The notes: a model not told the origin generated them from the letters alone. 64,000 nt of DNA from Streptococcus suis (GCF_019856455.1 NZ_CP082205.1:1302001-1366000); one strand, 5' to 3'; positions 36,749 to 46,673 are shown, numbered from the stretch's first letter. Numbers and translations are program-made.

Positions 36749-37954
36749 TTATTGGAATAAAACTGCTGCAACTATTACCGTAGAAAATCCATTATTATAC
36801 AGTGATAAACCTTTATGTAGCCAAAAAGTTATTATTACCATATTCAAATGAATCAAGCCGGCTATTATTCCATATTTTTTTCCATATTTACTTGAAATTG
36901 GAGCAAGACCACAGCTGAAAAGTAATGCAAGTTGAAATTGTAAATCAGACAACTGGATTTGAGATAAAAATGCTCCTATAAATATCCCTATTGAAATTGG
37001 GTAACAATTTTTAATATTTTTTCCAAAAGCACTGAAACCCAATAAATTTATCAACCCTCCTAATATTGGACCCGAAAGATGACCACTAACCAAAATCAAT
37101 ATTAATAAATAAATGGAACCATTTATAAACATATTCAACAAAGTTGTTAACAAACCGAATCTTTCCAAGTAATCATTCGGAGCATTCTTCTTACTATTTG
37201 TCAAACTTTTAAAATTTTTATAACGTATTTTCTTTCTGTGAACAAACAGATAGATAACAAGAAATAGCAATATACCTAAGAAATATACAATAGGGTATAC
37301 TGAAAATTCAGAAAGAACAATTTTTACCGGGGGAGGTCCTACACCAAAATACTCTAATATTAACAATGCAATCATAGAAATTATACCTGTAGTAAAACCA
37401 AAATTGTAAAGTGAAAATCCCTTATGAAAATCATGGAAATGTTCTGCGAGCGGTAATGATAAAAATCCCAATACAAAACCTAACAAACTCGAAATGATAA
37501 AATTATCTAGTGTATGACCTGTTCCTAATGCTAAATAACTAACCAACGGTGCTGTTCCTGTCGCGAACAATATTACAGGTTGAGAAGACTTCTCTCTATC
37601 ACGGCTTATTGAAACATATACAAGCCCGCCAAAAATAATTGGTAAAACATTTAGATAATGCGTGCCAAAAAAAGCGTGGCCAATAAATGTACCTAATGCT
37701 GCAAATTCTAGACCAGTAACATTAGTTTTACCATATACTTTTAACAAAAAATACACAATCAAGAAATGCATAGCGACATTAAAAAAAGTAACTGATAGTC
37801 CAGCAGTTTCTAAGAAATCATGAATTAAATACGTTTGCTCACCTAAAAGGAGACTAATATTATCGAAAAAATATCTACTATCCGGCATTAACATTGAAAA
37901 TATCAATGTATATATAAACAGAAAAACAATGTAATATCTTTTATCTGTAAACAT
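36749..37954 (-). CDS. DUF1576 multi-pass membrane protein
   Basis: 401 residues from the ATG at 37954, which GGAGGAATA precedes (an upstream ATG at 37972 has no such site). About ten hydrophobic segments, no signal peptide. Two copies of a motif, FHKGFSLYNFGFTTG near 185 and LHKGLSLYNNGFSTV near 385, show an internal repeat like that of two-fold symmetric transporters. Probably the DUF1576 family. Function unknown. Its place upstream of the sialic-acid regulator raises the possibility of a linked transport role, but nothing in the sequence shows it. Confidence 0.65.
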   Translation of the reverse strand: MFTDKRYYIVFLFIYTLIFSMLMPDSRYFFDNISLLLGEQTYLIHDFLETAGLSVTFFNVAMHFLIVYFLLKVYGKTNVTGLEFAALGTFIGHAFFGTHYLNVLPIIFGGLVYVSISRDREKSSQPVILFATGTAPLVSYLALGTGHTLDNFIISSLLGFVLGFLSLPLAEHFHDFHKGFSLYNFGFTTGIISMIALLILEYFGVGPPPVKIVLSEFSVYPIVYFLGILLFLVIYLFVHRKKIRYKNFKSLTNSKKNAPNDYLERFGLLTTLLNMFINGSIYLLILILVSGHLSGPILGGLINLLGFSAFGKNIKNCYPISIGIFIGAFLSQIQLSDLQFQLALLFSCGLAPISSKYGKKYGIIAGLIHLNMVIITFWLHKGLSLYNNGFSTVIVAAVLFQ

Positions 37955-38057
37955 TATTCCTCCATACAGCATAATTTCACTTATGATATTATGATAGCAT
38001 GCAAAAAAAAAAAAGCAACAACGTGCAATAATAAACTAGTTGTGATACAATGTAATT

Positions 38058-38154
38058 AGCTTACCGCTCTACAACTTTAAACTCTTGTAGCAAGCACAGT
38101 AAGTGAGTACCCACTTACGATAAAATTAACGAAGCAGACGCCTTTGGCTCTGCT
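38058..38154 (+). repeat. 97-bp three-hairpin repeat, copy 2
   Basis: Same orientation as 20938-21034, 94 of 97 positions identical by eye. Here the central hairpin pairs fully (GTAAGTG with CACTTAC). The terminator-like T-run after AGCAGA..TCTGCT is replaced by CAGATTG. No gene precedes it on this strand. Confidence 0.8.
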
Positions 38155-38397
38155 CAGATTGAAGAAAAAGCCCATTTTGGACAATTTTTTTCAATCTTTT
38201 TTCTTTATGTTGAAAATTAAAAACTCTCAGAAACGCCGAAATATCAATGTTTCTAAGAGTTTAATAACTTGCTATCTTTCGCAAACTTCTTCAAGTTTTT
38301 ATATTTTTAGGAGTTTGTCTACGTTCTGAAGCCGTAAAAACGGCTTGTTTTTTTATTATTATAGCAGAAAATCAATATTTTGTCTTACTTGTTCCTC
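38155..38397. other. Noncoding interval with two hairpins
   Basis: No credible gene. AAACTCTCAGAAAC (38221-38234) pairs with GTTTCTAAGAGTTT (38249-38262), and a terminator AAGCCGT/ACGGCTT with T-run lies at 38329-38354 on the plus strand. It may be the decayed end of an insertion element; I cannot identify it. Confidence 0.45.
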
Positions 38398-38886
38398 TTA
38401 AATTCTCTCCCGTAACTTTTCGACAAAGAGATAGGCTGCGGGACAAATCAGAGTATTTTTTATTGTTAAATTATTGATTTGATAAATCTTCTTGCGGTCA
38501 GTATGCGGAAATTCTCGACAGGCTTTGGGACGAGCGTCATAGATACTACATAGATTATCGCCTCCAAGGAAGGGACAGGGCATGGATTGAAATACCTTAT
38601 CTCCGTCCTCATCCACACGCAAATACATATCCTCAAAAACTGGAAGTTTCATGCGTAAATGCTTGGCAATTCGGGTAATATCTGCTTCTGTAAAGAGTGG
38701 TCCCAACGTTTTACAACAGTTGGCACACTCTGTACAGTCGATTTCAGAAAATACTTCGGCATGAATATCTTGAACAATTCTATCCAAATTTTTAGGTGCT
38801 TTTTTCTTCAAATTTGCTAGAAATTTTCGATGTTCTCCTTGCTTCTGCTGGGCCAATTGCTTGTATCTTTCAATGTCGACGGTCAT
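38398..38886 (-). CDS. YkgJ-family cysteine cluster protein
   Basis: 162 residues from MTVDIERYKQLAQQKQGEHR, preceded by AAAGGAGAG; the frame is open further up to 38919. The zinc/iron-chelating cysteine cluster is CTECANCCKTLGPLF, followed by CPFLGGDNLCSIYDARPKAC. Biochemical role unknown. Confidence 0.82.
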   Translation of the reverse strand: MTVDIERYKQLAQQKQGEHRKFLANLKKKAPKNLDRIVQDIHAEVFSEIDCTECANCCKTLGPLFTEADITRIAKHLRMKLPVFEDMYLRVDEDGDKVFQSMPCPFLGGDNLCSIYDARPKACREFPHTDRKKIYQINNLTIKNTLICPAAYLFVEKLRERI

Positions 38887-38937
38887 AAACTCTCCTTTTC
38901 GACCACTATTATACCACAAACTAGCTATTGAGCTCTG

Positions 38938-39579
38938 CTATTTTTCAAAACCTTCTTCAGAAAAAATCCTGCGGGAAACTTCGGCTACAGGTAGACCAAT
39001 AATGGTGTAAATATCCCCTGAAATGCCCGCCACAAAGCGTGGATCCAGCTCCTGAATACCGTATACACCTGCCTTGTCGAGCGGCTGCTTTTCACGGATA
39101 TATGATTGAATAACCTCTTCAAGGGATAATAGTCGACAAAATCAATCTGTGCAACCGTATAAAAAACATCCAGTGAGTGACTTGTCCGTAGGCAGACAGA
39201 TGTTACAACGTGATGACTCTTTCCAAAATAGGAACGTAACATGGTTTCAGCTTCTGTCAAATCTTGAGGCTTGTTAAAAATTTGCCCATCTGACACGACG
39301 ATTGTATCCGCAGAAATGTAGAAATGACCAGTTACCAAATCCATGTCCGATTTGGCTTTGGAAATTTCACAACAGGTTTTTGCAGCTCGAGTGAGAAAAT
39401 CATCTGTAGCGAATTGTTTCATAAAATGTTTTTCGATACCACGCTCATCCACTTCACTGATGCAATTTGTGGTTGTAAAAATCCCAATAATTGTTTACGA
39501 CGCGGGGAGTTACTAAGCAGAACGTAAGAACTAATCTGCTCACGATCCCCTCTTTTTGATATTGAAATACAGTTTGCAT
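38938..39579 (-). pseudogene. maf: Maf-type nucleotide pyrophosphatase, frameshifted
   Basis: Three frames must be joined: MQTVFQYQKEGIVSR, then SYVLLSNSPRRKQLLGFLQP (substrate-binding SxSPRR motif), a one-base loss before DERGIEKHFMKQFA, the core ISADTIVVSDGQIFNKPQDL, and a shift near 39125 into LEEVIQSYIREKQPLDKAGV, YGIQELDPRFVAGISGDIYT and the stop at 38938. Together they make a complete Maf/YhdE protein (dTTP/UTP pyrophosphatase type). At least three single-base changes inactivate it as read; a sequencing cause is quite possible, given the same pattern in its neighbours. Confidence 0.82.
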
Positions 39580-39630
39580 GTTTCCTCCAGTCAAAAACAG
39601 AGTCCGAAGACCCTGTTTTCAGAAGATTGA

Positions 39631-41707
39631 TTAATTTTCTTTTCTACGACCTACTGCCATGGCCAGTCCTGCAAGACCTAAACCAAACAGGCTGAGCGTC
39701 AGATTCATCTGATCACCAGTATTTGGCAAGACTCCTGCTTTTGTAGTTTTTACTGGACTTGCTACTTCTGGTTTTTTATCTCCTACTTTCGGAGAATCAA
39801 CTGGGGCCTTCTTGTCCGTTGCTGAAGTATTTTGTACTTGATTAGATGGTGAATCCGTATTTTCGGCTGGAACAGTTTCTGGATTTGAGGCTGGATTTTC
39901 TGGATCAGTATCCAATAAAATTTCGATAAAGTCTGGGTAGCCATCTTCATCCGTATCAATGCTTGAATTTACAGGAATGATACGTGAATATGGGTTGACA
40001 ACCTCATAAGCTGATAAGTCAGCTGTCTTTAGATATTCAGCAAAGACGCTGTCCATTGAAGGACCTTCTTCACGTGCTCCACCAAGCATTGTGTAGCCAT
40101 CACCACCAGCAGCAAGGAAGTCATTTGTTGCTAAATAGTAGTTTTTTTCAAGATCCAAGGCGTCATATTCGCCAGTCTCTGGATTAAGAATACCGATACG
40201 AAGAACACGTTCTTCTACAGGAAGAGTTGGATCGTAGAATACGTTTGCTCCTGAAATGTGTAGGAATCCGCCACTAGCTTCAAAGAGTGGCATACCATTT
40301 TCATCTAAAAGCATCTCGCCAGTTTCTGGATTCACTTGCAATGTAGATGATAAAGACTTGGTAAACATATCATAAATTTGCTGACCAGTCACAGTGATTT
40401 GAGAAACAATGTTACCAAATGGCAAAACTGCAATAATATCACCTTTTGTAACAGGCTGATCTTTAGCAATTGTTGCACGTAGACCACCGTTAGTCACAGC
40501 AAGGCTAGTTTTGTTTGAAAATCCTGTTTGACCATAGGCATAGATCGCATCCGTCACTGCATTCCCCAAGTTGGTTTCACGAACACGCACGTTTGAGCGG
40601 TCTCCGTTTAATTCCACTGGGTTATTTTCGATAACTACTTGAGCATTTTCAGCTTCATATTTTGCTTTAATTTCATCAACCAAGGCTGCGATTTTAGCAT
40701 TTGGCGTCACGTTTTTAGTATCCGCGGTAGAAATCAAACCAGCTTCACCCAATAATTTATCGGATTTCAAGGTTACTTTACCGATATTGTTCAAGTAAGA
40801 GCCTGTTTGATTATAAGTAACGTTATCTCCATAGGTAGTCGCTTCTACCGTGTGGGAATGACCGTCGATAACAATAACACGTTTACCAGCTAATTTGCTA
40901 TTTTTAGAAAGTGCTTCAGCAAGAGTTGAACCTCTCCATTCAACAGGTGTTGTAGAATCGACACCTAGGTGAGCTAGAATGATATAGTTCTTGTAAACAC
41001 GATTATCTGCTAGAGCACGTGCTTCCACTTCGTCAATCACTTTATTGACTTCTATGACTGGGTCGGTAAATATTACTCCCTCAACATTTTTAGGATGGGT
41101 TTTTGTAGCAGTCTCAGGTGTTGTTACACCGATAACTACAAATTCATCGCCTACAACAGTTGGAGTTTTATCGACGATAGTCGAAGCTTCAAAAACACGA
41201 GCACCATTAACGTAAGTGTTAGCACTCAATAGCGGGAAGTTCAAAGTTTCCTTGTACTTGATTGCTTGATCCATCCCAAAGTCAAATTCATGGTTACCAA
41301 CAGCCATTGCATCATAGCCGACTTGGTTCATGATATTGGCGCGGTCTTCACCTTTTGTAGAGTTGGAAATTGGAAGTCCTTGGAAGGCATCCAGCATCTA
41401 CTACAATTGTATTTTCTACTTTGGCACGTTCTTCTTCAATGACTGCTGCAGCCTTAGCGTCACCGATGACATTCTTTTCTTCAAGAATGCGACCGTGAAC
41501 GTCGTTTGTGGATAATGACTGCCTCTACTGTTTCTTCCGCAGCAGAACAACAGTTTCCTCCGTTGCTACATTTTCAACTGACGTTGCTGGCTGATTGGTT
41601 GTGGTAGCTGCAGTCGTTGTCTCAGCAGCTTGTACTTGTTGAGCTAAAACAAATGGAGCTAACAAGAGTGTGGACATTACAGGCAACAAGATTTTTTTCT
41701 TTTTCAT
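39631..41707 (-). pseudogene. Cell-wall-anchored 5'-nucleotidase, frameshifted near the N-terminus
   Basis: Start MKKKKILLPVMSTLLLAPFV (signal peptide, RBS AAGAAAGG). After EETVV the frame is lost, then VHGRILEEKNVIGDAKAAAV is found in another frame, and a two-base loss at about 41393 leads into AFQGLPISNSTKGEDRANIM. The remainder is intact: metallophosphatase motifs GNHEFDFG and GHSHT, a 5'-nucleotidase C-terminal domain (GGDGYTML), and the sorting signal LPNTG with hydrophobic tail and RRKEN. The family makes adenosine from AMP outside the cell; in S. suis such an enzyme aids immune evasion (literature). About 690 residues if repaired. Confidence 0.82.
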
Positions 41708-41807
41708 AAATAGACCTTTCTTCGACATTTTTTATATCTCTATTATACACTTTTTACCAAAAACAAAAACATTAAAATCGCTTACATGTCAAAAAGGTTC
41801 GAAATAA

Positions 41808-41838
41808 GGGAGCGGGAAAGAACTCGACTGGTCAAAAA
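41808..41838 (+). repeat. Interspersed hairpin repeat copy B, left part
   Basis: GGGAGCGGGAAAGAACTCGA to GTCAAAAA: the 5' arm and half the loop of the hairpin seen whole at 57349. An IS110-family element separates it from the right part at 43467. Confidence 0.85.
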
Positions 41839-41850
41839 CATACTAAGATT

Positions 41851-42056
41851 AGTAGTGAGGAAATCTCCGACGGGAGAGAGTACTCACTACTTTTTTCATT
41901 CTCAAAATGATAAAGTAGAGGTGTCTTGTTAAGTCGAGAACTCTTTTGACGCTAGACGTCGCATCAAAAACTGGCAAGACACCTGTTTTAGAAAGAATGT
42001 TATCAAAGTATGTGGGACGCCAGACGTCGAGTATTGAAAATGACATCACTAAAACA
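41851..42056 (+). ncRNA. Candidate bridge RNA of IS110-family copy 1
   Basis: Three consecutive folds. SL1: AGTAGTGAG (41851) with CTCACTACT (41883). Loop 1: 10-bp perfect stem AGGTGTCTTG (41919-41928) with CAAGACACCT (41975-41984), capped by the inner hairpin GACG-CTAGA-CGTC (41948-41960). Loop 2: TGTTTTAG (41984-41991) with CTAAAACA (42049-42056), capped by GACG-CCAGA-CGTC (42016-42028). The 5' arm of loop 1 contains GAACTCTTTT, complementary to target AAAAGAGTTC; the 3' arm contains TCAAAAA, as in the left flank. The 5' arm of loop 2 contains AGTATGT, complementary to the element's left end ACATACT. This matches the leader hairpin, target loop and donor loop described for IS621. Exact RNA ends are unknown. 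Confidence 0.7.
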
Positions 42057-42086
42057 AGGAATCATTCAAGACAAAGAGGTAATATC

Positions 42087-43289
42087 ATGCGTGCAGTTTT
42101 TGGGATTGATGTGAGTAAGGCAAGTTCAGAAGTGGCCATTCTAGTCAATGGTGAGAAAGTTCATGGCTATACCATGTCCAATGACGCCATCGGCTTTGCT
42201 CGGCTACTTGGCGATTTGAGAACCGTCCATAAACCAGAAATCATCTTTGAAGCAACAGGTGTCTATTCTCGCCGTCTCCAAACTTTTCTAGAAGATAATG
42301 GCTATGCTTATACAAGGCTTAATCCCTTAGAAGCTAAGAAGCAACTGGATAGCTTGCGTGTGAGGAAAACAGATCAAATTGACGCTGAAAAACTGGCTCA
42401 ATCTCAATTTGTGCTGAATCGTAAACCCACTTATGTCCAAGAAGAAGTCTATCAAGAACTGCGAGATTTAAGTCGCTTCTATCAGAACTTAACTGAGGAC
42501 ATCGTTCGAGCTAAAAACCGTCTGCACAAGGTCTTGCAAGTCACGTTTCCAGAGATAGAGACTGTCTTATCAAAGCCAACTGGGGAACAATACTGGAACT
42601 TAGTTACTGCGTTTCCTTACAAGGACTTCGTGCTTGATTTAAGCAAGGACGAACTCTTAGAGAGCATTCGTCAGTCCACCTCAAAACGGATTTCTGACAA
42701 GCGTGTGGCGTATTTAGCTGAGAAGCTGATAGCACTAGCTAATCAATCTTATTGTGCCGTCAAGAAAACCTCTCCAATGCTGGAAGAGGTTCGTTACTAT
42801 GGAAAAGAATTGCTTCGGCTTTCTGAACAGAGACAAACTGTCCTAGACCAAATGGTGGAACTAGCTCAGCCATTACCTGAATATGACATTCTGCTCTCTA
42901 TTCCTGGAATAGCTGAGACTACTGCAACAAGTATTATTGGTGAACTGGGAGATATTCGCCGTTTTCAGTCTGCCAACCAAATCAATGCCTTTATCGGTAT
43001 TGATCTGAGACACTATGAATCTGGCAACTTCCTCGCTAAGGAACACATTACCAAGCGTGGCAATCCCTACGCTAGAAAGATTCTGTTCAAATGTATTCAC
43101 AATATCGCTTCAGCCAGTCACACCAAGCCTTGCCATATCGCCGACTTTTATGAGAAACGAAAAAGACAATCGCAAACGACTTCTACGAAGCCACACACGA
43201 TTGCCTCCATACATCGTCTCATTCGGACAATGTATTACCTCATAACGCATAACAAACTTTACGATTACACTTTAACCCAAAATCAGTAA
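42087..43289 (+). CDS. IS110-family transposase, copy 1
   Basis: 400 residues from MRAVFGIDVSKASSEVAILV with AAAGAGGTAATATC before the ATG; the frame is open upstream to 41946, but that part is the noncoding end. DEDD RuvC-like residues: GIDVS (Asp 8), IFEATGVYSRRL (Glu), RKTDQIDAEKLA (Asp). The C-terminal Tnp_20 part has LLSIPGIAETTATSIIGELG and the Ser-containing IDLRHYESGNFLAKEHITKR. Predicted RNA-guided recombinase. Intact. Confidence 0.93.
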   Translation: MRAVFGIDVSKASSEVAILVNGEKVHGYTMSNDAIGFARLLGDLRTVHKPEIIFEATGVYSRRLQTFLEDNGYAYTRLNPLEAKKQLDSLRVRKTDQIDAEKLAQSQFVLNRKPTYVQEEVYQELRDLSRFYQNLTEDIVRAKNRLHKVLQVTFPEIETVLSKPTGEQYWNLVTAFPYKDFVLDLSKDELLESIRQSTSKRISDKRVAYLAEKLIALANQSYCAVKKTSPMLEEVRYYGKELLRLSEQRQTVLDQMVELAQPLPEYDILLSIPGIAETTATSIIGELGDIRRFQSANQINAFIGIDLRHYESGNFLAKEHITKRGNPYARKILFKCIHNIASASHTKPCHIADFYEKRKRQSQTTSTKPHTIASIHRLIRTMYYLITHNKLYDYTLTQNQ

Positions 43290-43466
43290 AATTGTTTATG
43301 CTATATTATTGTAACACCTTATCAAAAAATTTTCAACATAAGGTGTTAATTTCGTGTACCCTTTTTTACACGTAACTTTAGTCCAAAAGAAAACAATTTC
43401 TTTATTTTGACTATTGAACTCGATATATTTTTCATCAAATACCTTGATAGGCTTGACAAATGGTAG

Positions 43467-43663
43467 AAAAAGAGTTCGTCTTCCCGCCCCCGCACAGTTG
43501 ATTAGGTCAGATTTGGAGTGTAAAACACGAATTGCTGAGATTTGCTTCGCAAATCCTATCTCCAACCTTTAACAGTCCACTGGACTGTTAAACCCAATCA
43601 ACCACTGCGCTGAGATGTTGACACGAACCCTGAGAAGCGAGGTTAAGCTTTTTGCCCAGCCTC
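43467..43663 (+). repeat. Interspersed hairpin repeat copy B, right part
   Basis: Resumes AAAAAGAGTTCGTCTTCCCG and ends TTTTTGCCCAGCCTC. Compared with copies A and C it has an extra ~60 bp (43533-43595) containing two palindromes, GATTTGCTTCGCAAATC and TTTAACAGTCCACTGGACTG. With the element's tail it fills the 380-bp gap before pyrC. Confidence 0.83.
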
Positions 43664-43669
43664 CATTTC

Positions 43670-44940
43670 CTATTTACCAAATACTATTTGTCCATTTGCA
43701 ATGGTGTAAAGGACCTGTCCTTTCAGACTATCACCAACAAACGGAGAATTAGCAGACTTCGAGGCAAAATCCGCTGTGACCAACCGATTTGCATTTGGGT
43801 CAAAAATAACAAGATCAGCTGGGCCATTTTCAGCAAGATAGCCAGCATCAAGACCATAGAGCTTGGCTGGATTAATAGTCATTTTCTCCAACAATTGCAC
43901 GAGTGTCAGATGCCCTTCTTCCACCAGATGCGTCAAACCAAGTGAAAGCGAGGTTTCCAAGCCTGTCATTCCTGAAGGAGCTTGCGTAAGATCCTCTACA
44001 TTTTTCTCATCTGCGTGATGAGGAGCATGGTCCGTCGCAATGACAGAGATAACACCAGATTTCAATCCCTCAATAACCGCTAATCTGTCACTTCCCAAGC
44101 GTAATGGCGGATTCATTTTAGCATTGGCACCTTTTGTTAGAAGTAAGTCCTCAGTTCGTGAAAAATGTTGGGGTGCGACTTCTGCCGTGACGTTTGCTCC
44201 GAGACCTTGAACAATTCAACCACCTTGACCGACTCGGCTTTGGAAAGATGCTGGATATGAACACGCGCACCCATTTCATAGGCAATCATGACATCGCGAG
44301 CGACCATACTGTATTCTGCTACGCCAGTTGCTCCACAAACATGAAAATGTTTTTCAGCTACTTGCTCGTTGAGTCCCAAGACACCATTCAGGTCAGGGTC
44401 TTCTTCATGCAGACTGATGAGACAGCCTTGCTCTTTGGCTAATTTCATAGCTTTTCTAACCACGCCAGCATTTGTCAAAGGAATACCGTCGTCCGAAAAA
44501 GCCACCGCTCCAGCTTCTAACAAAGCAGGAAAATCGGTCAGGTTTTGCCCATCGAAATGATCTGTAATGGTTGCCACACTATAAATATGGATGGCTTCTT
44601 TTTTAGCGGAATCCAATACTCCTTTTAAGGTTTCAACATTTGAAATCGTCGGATTAGTGTTAGCCATCATGACAACAGAAGTAAAACCACCCGCTGCTGC
44701 AGAAAGAGCTCCTGTATGAATATCTTCTTTATGGGTCTGACCTGGCTCCCGAAAATGCACATGAACATCGACCAAACCAGGAGCAACGACTAATCCTGTC
44801 GCATCAATCACTTCTTGCTCAACATCTTCTGAAATAGACTCCGCAATCTTAACAATCTTACTTCCGTCCATCAAGATGTCGCAAACCTTGTCTAAACCAG
44901 ATTGCGGATCCAATACTCGACCATTTTTCACTAATAACAT
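43670..44940 (-). pseudogene. pyrC: Dihydroorotase, one frameshift
   Basis: The N-terminal 250 residues include the metal motif [15 protein letters not shown] and [11 protein letters not shown]. The frame breaks at VELFK near 44193; with one extra base it continues [20 protein letters not shown] and [20 protein letters not shown], with [13 protein letters not shown]. Repaired, it is a normal ~422-residue class I dihydroorotase that closes carbamoyl-aspartate to dihydroorotate. A functional pyr pathway elsewhere in the window argues for a sequence error as strongly as for real loss. Confidence 0.88.
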
Positions 44941-44978
44941 TCATATTCTCCTTTGTAGTACCAAGCCATTACCATCTA

Positions 44979-45630
44979 CTATCGCAGCCAATCAATTCCT
45001 GTTCTGCCTTGTGAAGTCAAGTAGGCATTTGCTTTTGAAAATGGCTTACTTCCGAAAAATCCTCGGTAGGCTGACAGTGGGCTTGGATGAGCAGATTCGA
45101 TAACCAGATGTTTTGGATTGGTTATCAACGCCTTTTTCTTGCGAGCATAAGCACCCCAAAAATATAGACAACAGGCTGGTCTAAGCTATTGACCACCTTA
45201 ATAACAGCGTCCGTAAAAGGCTCCCAGATTTGCCTGCATGTCCATTTGCCTGACCAGCTGGCACAGTCAAACAGGCGTTGAGTAAGAGAACCCCTTGTTC
45301 TGCCCATGCTGTCAAATCATGATCTTGCTTGACGCCAATATCATCCGTCAATTCTTTTAAGATGTTTTGAAGAGATGGCGGAGCTGGTACCGAGTTCGGA
45401 ACAGAAAATGACAAGCCCTGTGCCTGACCAGGTCCGTGATAGGGATCCTGTCCCAAAATAACTACTTTAACCTCTTCCAAATCCGTTGTTTGAATGCAGC
45501 AAATACCTTCTCACGAGGCGGATAAATGGTTCCACCAGTATAAACATGATCTAAAAAACTGATTAATTTTACCAAAATAATGCTCTGGCAACTGTGCCTT
45601 TATCAATTCGTGCCAAGCTGAATGTTCCAT
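44979..45630 (-). pseudogene. ung: Uracil-DNA glycosylase, frameshifted
   Basis: Start [20 protein letters not shown] at 45630. The core [20 protein letters not shown] (active-site GQDPYHG), [18 protein letters not shown] and QANGHAG is open in one frame. Then [24 protein letters not shown] and [20 protein letters not shown] (HPSPLS motif) lie in other frames, ending GIDWLR at 44979. At least three one-base changes. Repaired length about 217, normal for the family, which removes uracil from DNA. Confidence 0.85.
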
Positions 45631-45639
45631 AAACTGCTC

Positions 45640-46565
45640 CTAGTTTGAACTTTTCTCTTTAACAATATAAATCGGACGTTTCTTCGTTTCCAAGAAAACT
45701 TTTGCCAAATATTTACCGAGAATACCAATGGTCATCAACTGCAGACCTCCCAAAAATAGGATGATACAAATAGTCGACGGCCAGCCAATTGTAGGATCTC
45801 CGAACACCAAGGTTTTGAAAAACCACAAAGACCATTAGAACTAGCGACAATAGGAAGGTGAAGAAACCTGTATAGGAGGCAATATTCAAAGGTGTATCTG
45901 AAAAATTGATGATTCCTTCAATAGAATAAGAAAGCAATTTCCAGAAAGACCAACTAGTTTCGCCAGCGACCCTCTCAACATTTTCATAGGGCAAGTATTC
46001 TGTTTCGAATCCTACCCAAGCAAAAATTCCTTTTGAAAAGCGATTGTATTCAGACACAGATAGAATGGCATCTACCATGTGACGACGCATGATACGGAAA
46101 TCACGGGCACCGTCTACTACCTCGACCTGGCTGATTTTATTCATCAATTTGTAGAATAATTTTGCAAAAAAGCTACGAATCGGTGGCTCACCATCTCGAC
46201 TGACACGACGGGTTCCAACGCAATCTAAATCTGGATTTCCATCCAACATAGCCTTCATTTCCATCAACATTTCAGGTGGATCTTGTAAATCAACATCCAT
46301 GACGGTCACTAGCTCACCTTGCGCAGCTTGTAGACCTGCATAGAGAGCAGCTTCTTTCCCGAAATTCCTTGAAAAGGAAAGATAGCGAACAGCTCGGTCT
46401 TGACCAGACAATTGGCGTAAAACCTTTAGTGTCCTATCCTTTGAACCATCATTGACAAAAATATACTCAAATTGTTCCCCCATTTCCTTACGAACTTTCT
46501 CCATAGCATCGTAAAAATAGGGAATTGCCTCTTCTTCATTAAAACAAGGCACGAACTGAAATCAT
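45640..46565 (-). pseudogene. GT2 bactoprenol glycosyltransferase (GtrB/YkoT-like), frameshifted at both ends
   Basis: Starts MISV at 46565; a small loss before VPCFNEEEAIPYFYDAMEKV moves the frame. The GT-A domain follows (FVNDGSKDRT, VTVMDVDLQDPPEMLMEM with the metal-binding DVD, SRNFGKEAALYAGLQ). After a helix near FTFLLSLVLMVFVVFQ a shift at about 45815 leads to LVFGDPTIGWPSTICIILFL, a second helix and KRPIYIVKEKSSN at 45640. Repaired, it is ~310 residues with two C-terminal membrane helices, the type that charges undecaprenyl phosphate with a sugar. Confidence 0.82.
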
Positions 46566-46673
46566 GTTCTTCTCCTCATACGGTCAATTATTGTATTCTC
46601 AAAATACGTTAGAGACTATTATACCATTTTACAGGATAAGTTCCCAGAAATCGTGCGTGGGCTCGTTTTAAAT

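Larger units (their letters stand above)
41839..43466 (+). mobile_element. IS110-family element, copy 1, inserted in repeat B
   Basis: Ends inferred by comparing the interrupted repeat with the uninterrupted one at 57349: left end CATACTAAGATTAG, right end CTTGACAAATGGTAG. About 1628 bp. 248 bp of noncoding DNA lie upstream of the transposase and about 177 bp downstream, the IS110-subgroup (IS621-like) arrangement. No target duplication is required. A near-identical copy lies at 61427-62964; copy 1 has about 90 extra bases near 43322-43410. Confidence 0.88.

Noticed and set aside
38155..38397. Small open frame on the plus strand as a gene
   Set aside because: Low-complexity, no start signal, overlaps two hairpins; left as noncoding.
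41946..42086. 47-residue N-terminal extension of the IS110 transposase
   Set aside because: The region is the structured noncoding end of the element; IS110 transposases start close to the first catalytic Asp (MRAVFGIDVSK).
43533..43595. Short palindromes in repeat B as a possible CRISPR or attC site
   Set aside because: No regular spacing or unique spacers, no cas or integrase gene; they are nested inverted repeats shared with repeat D.
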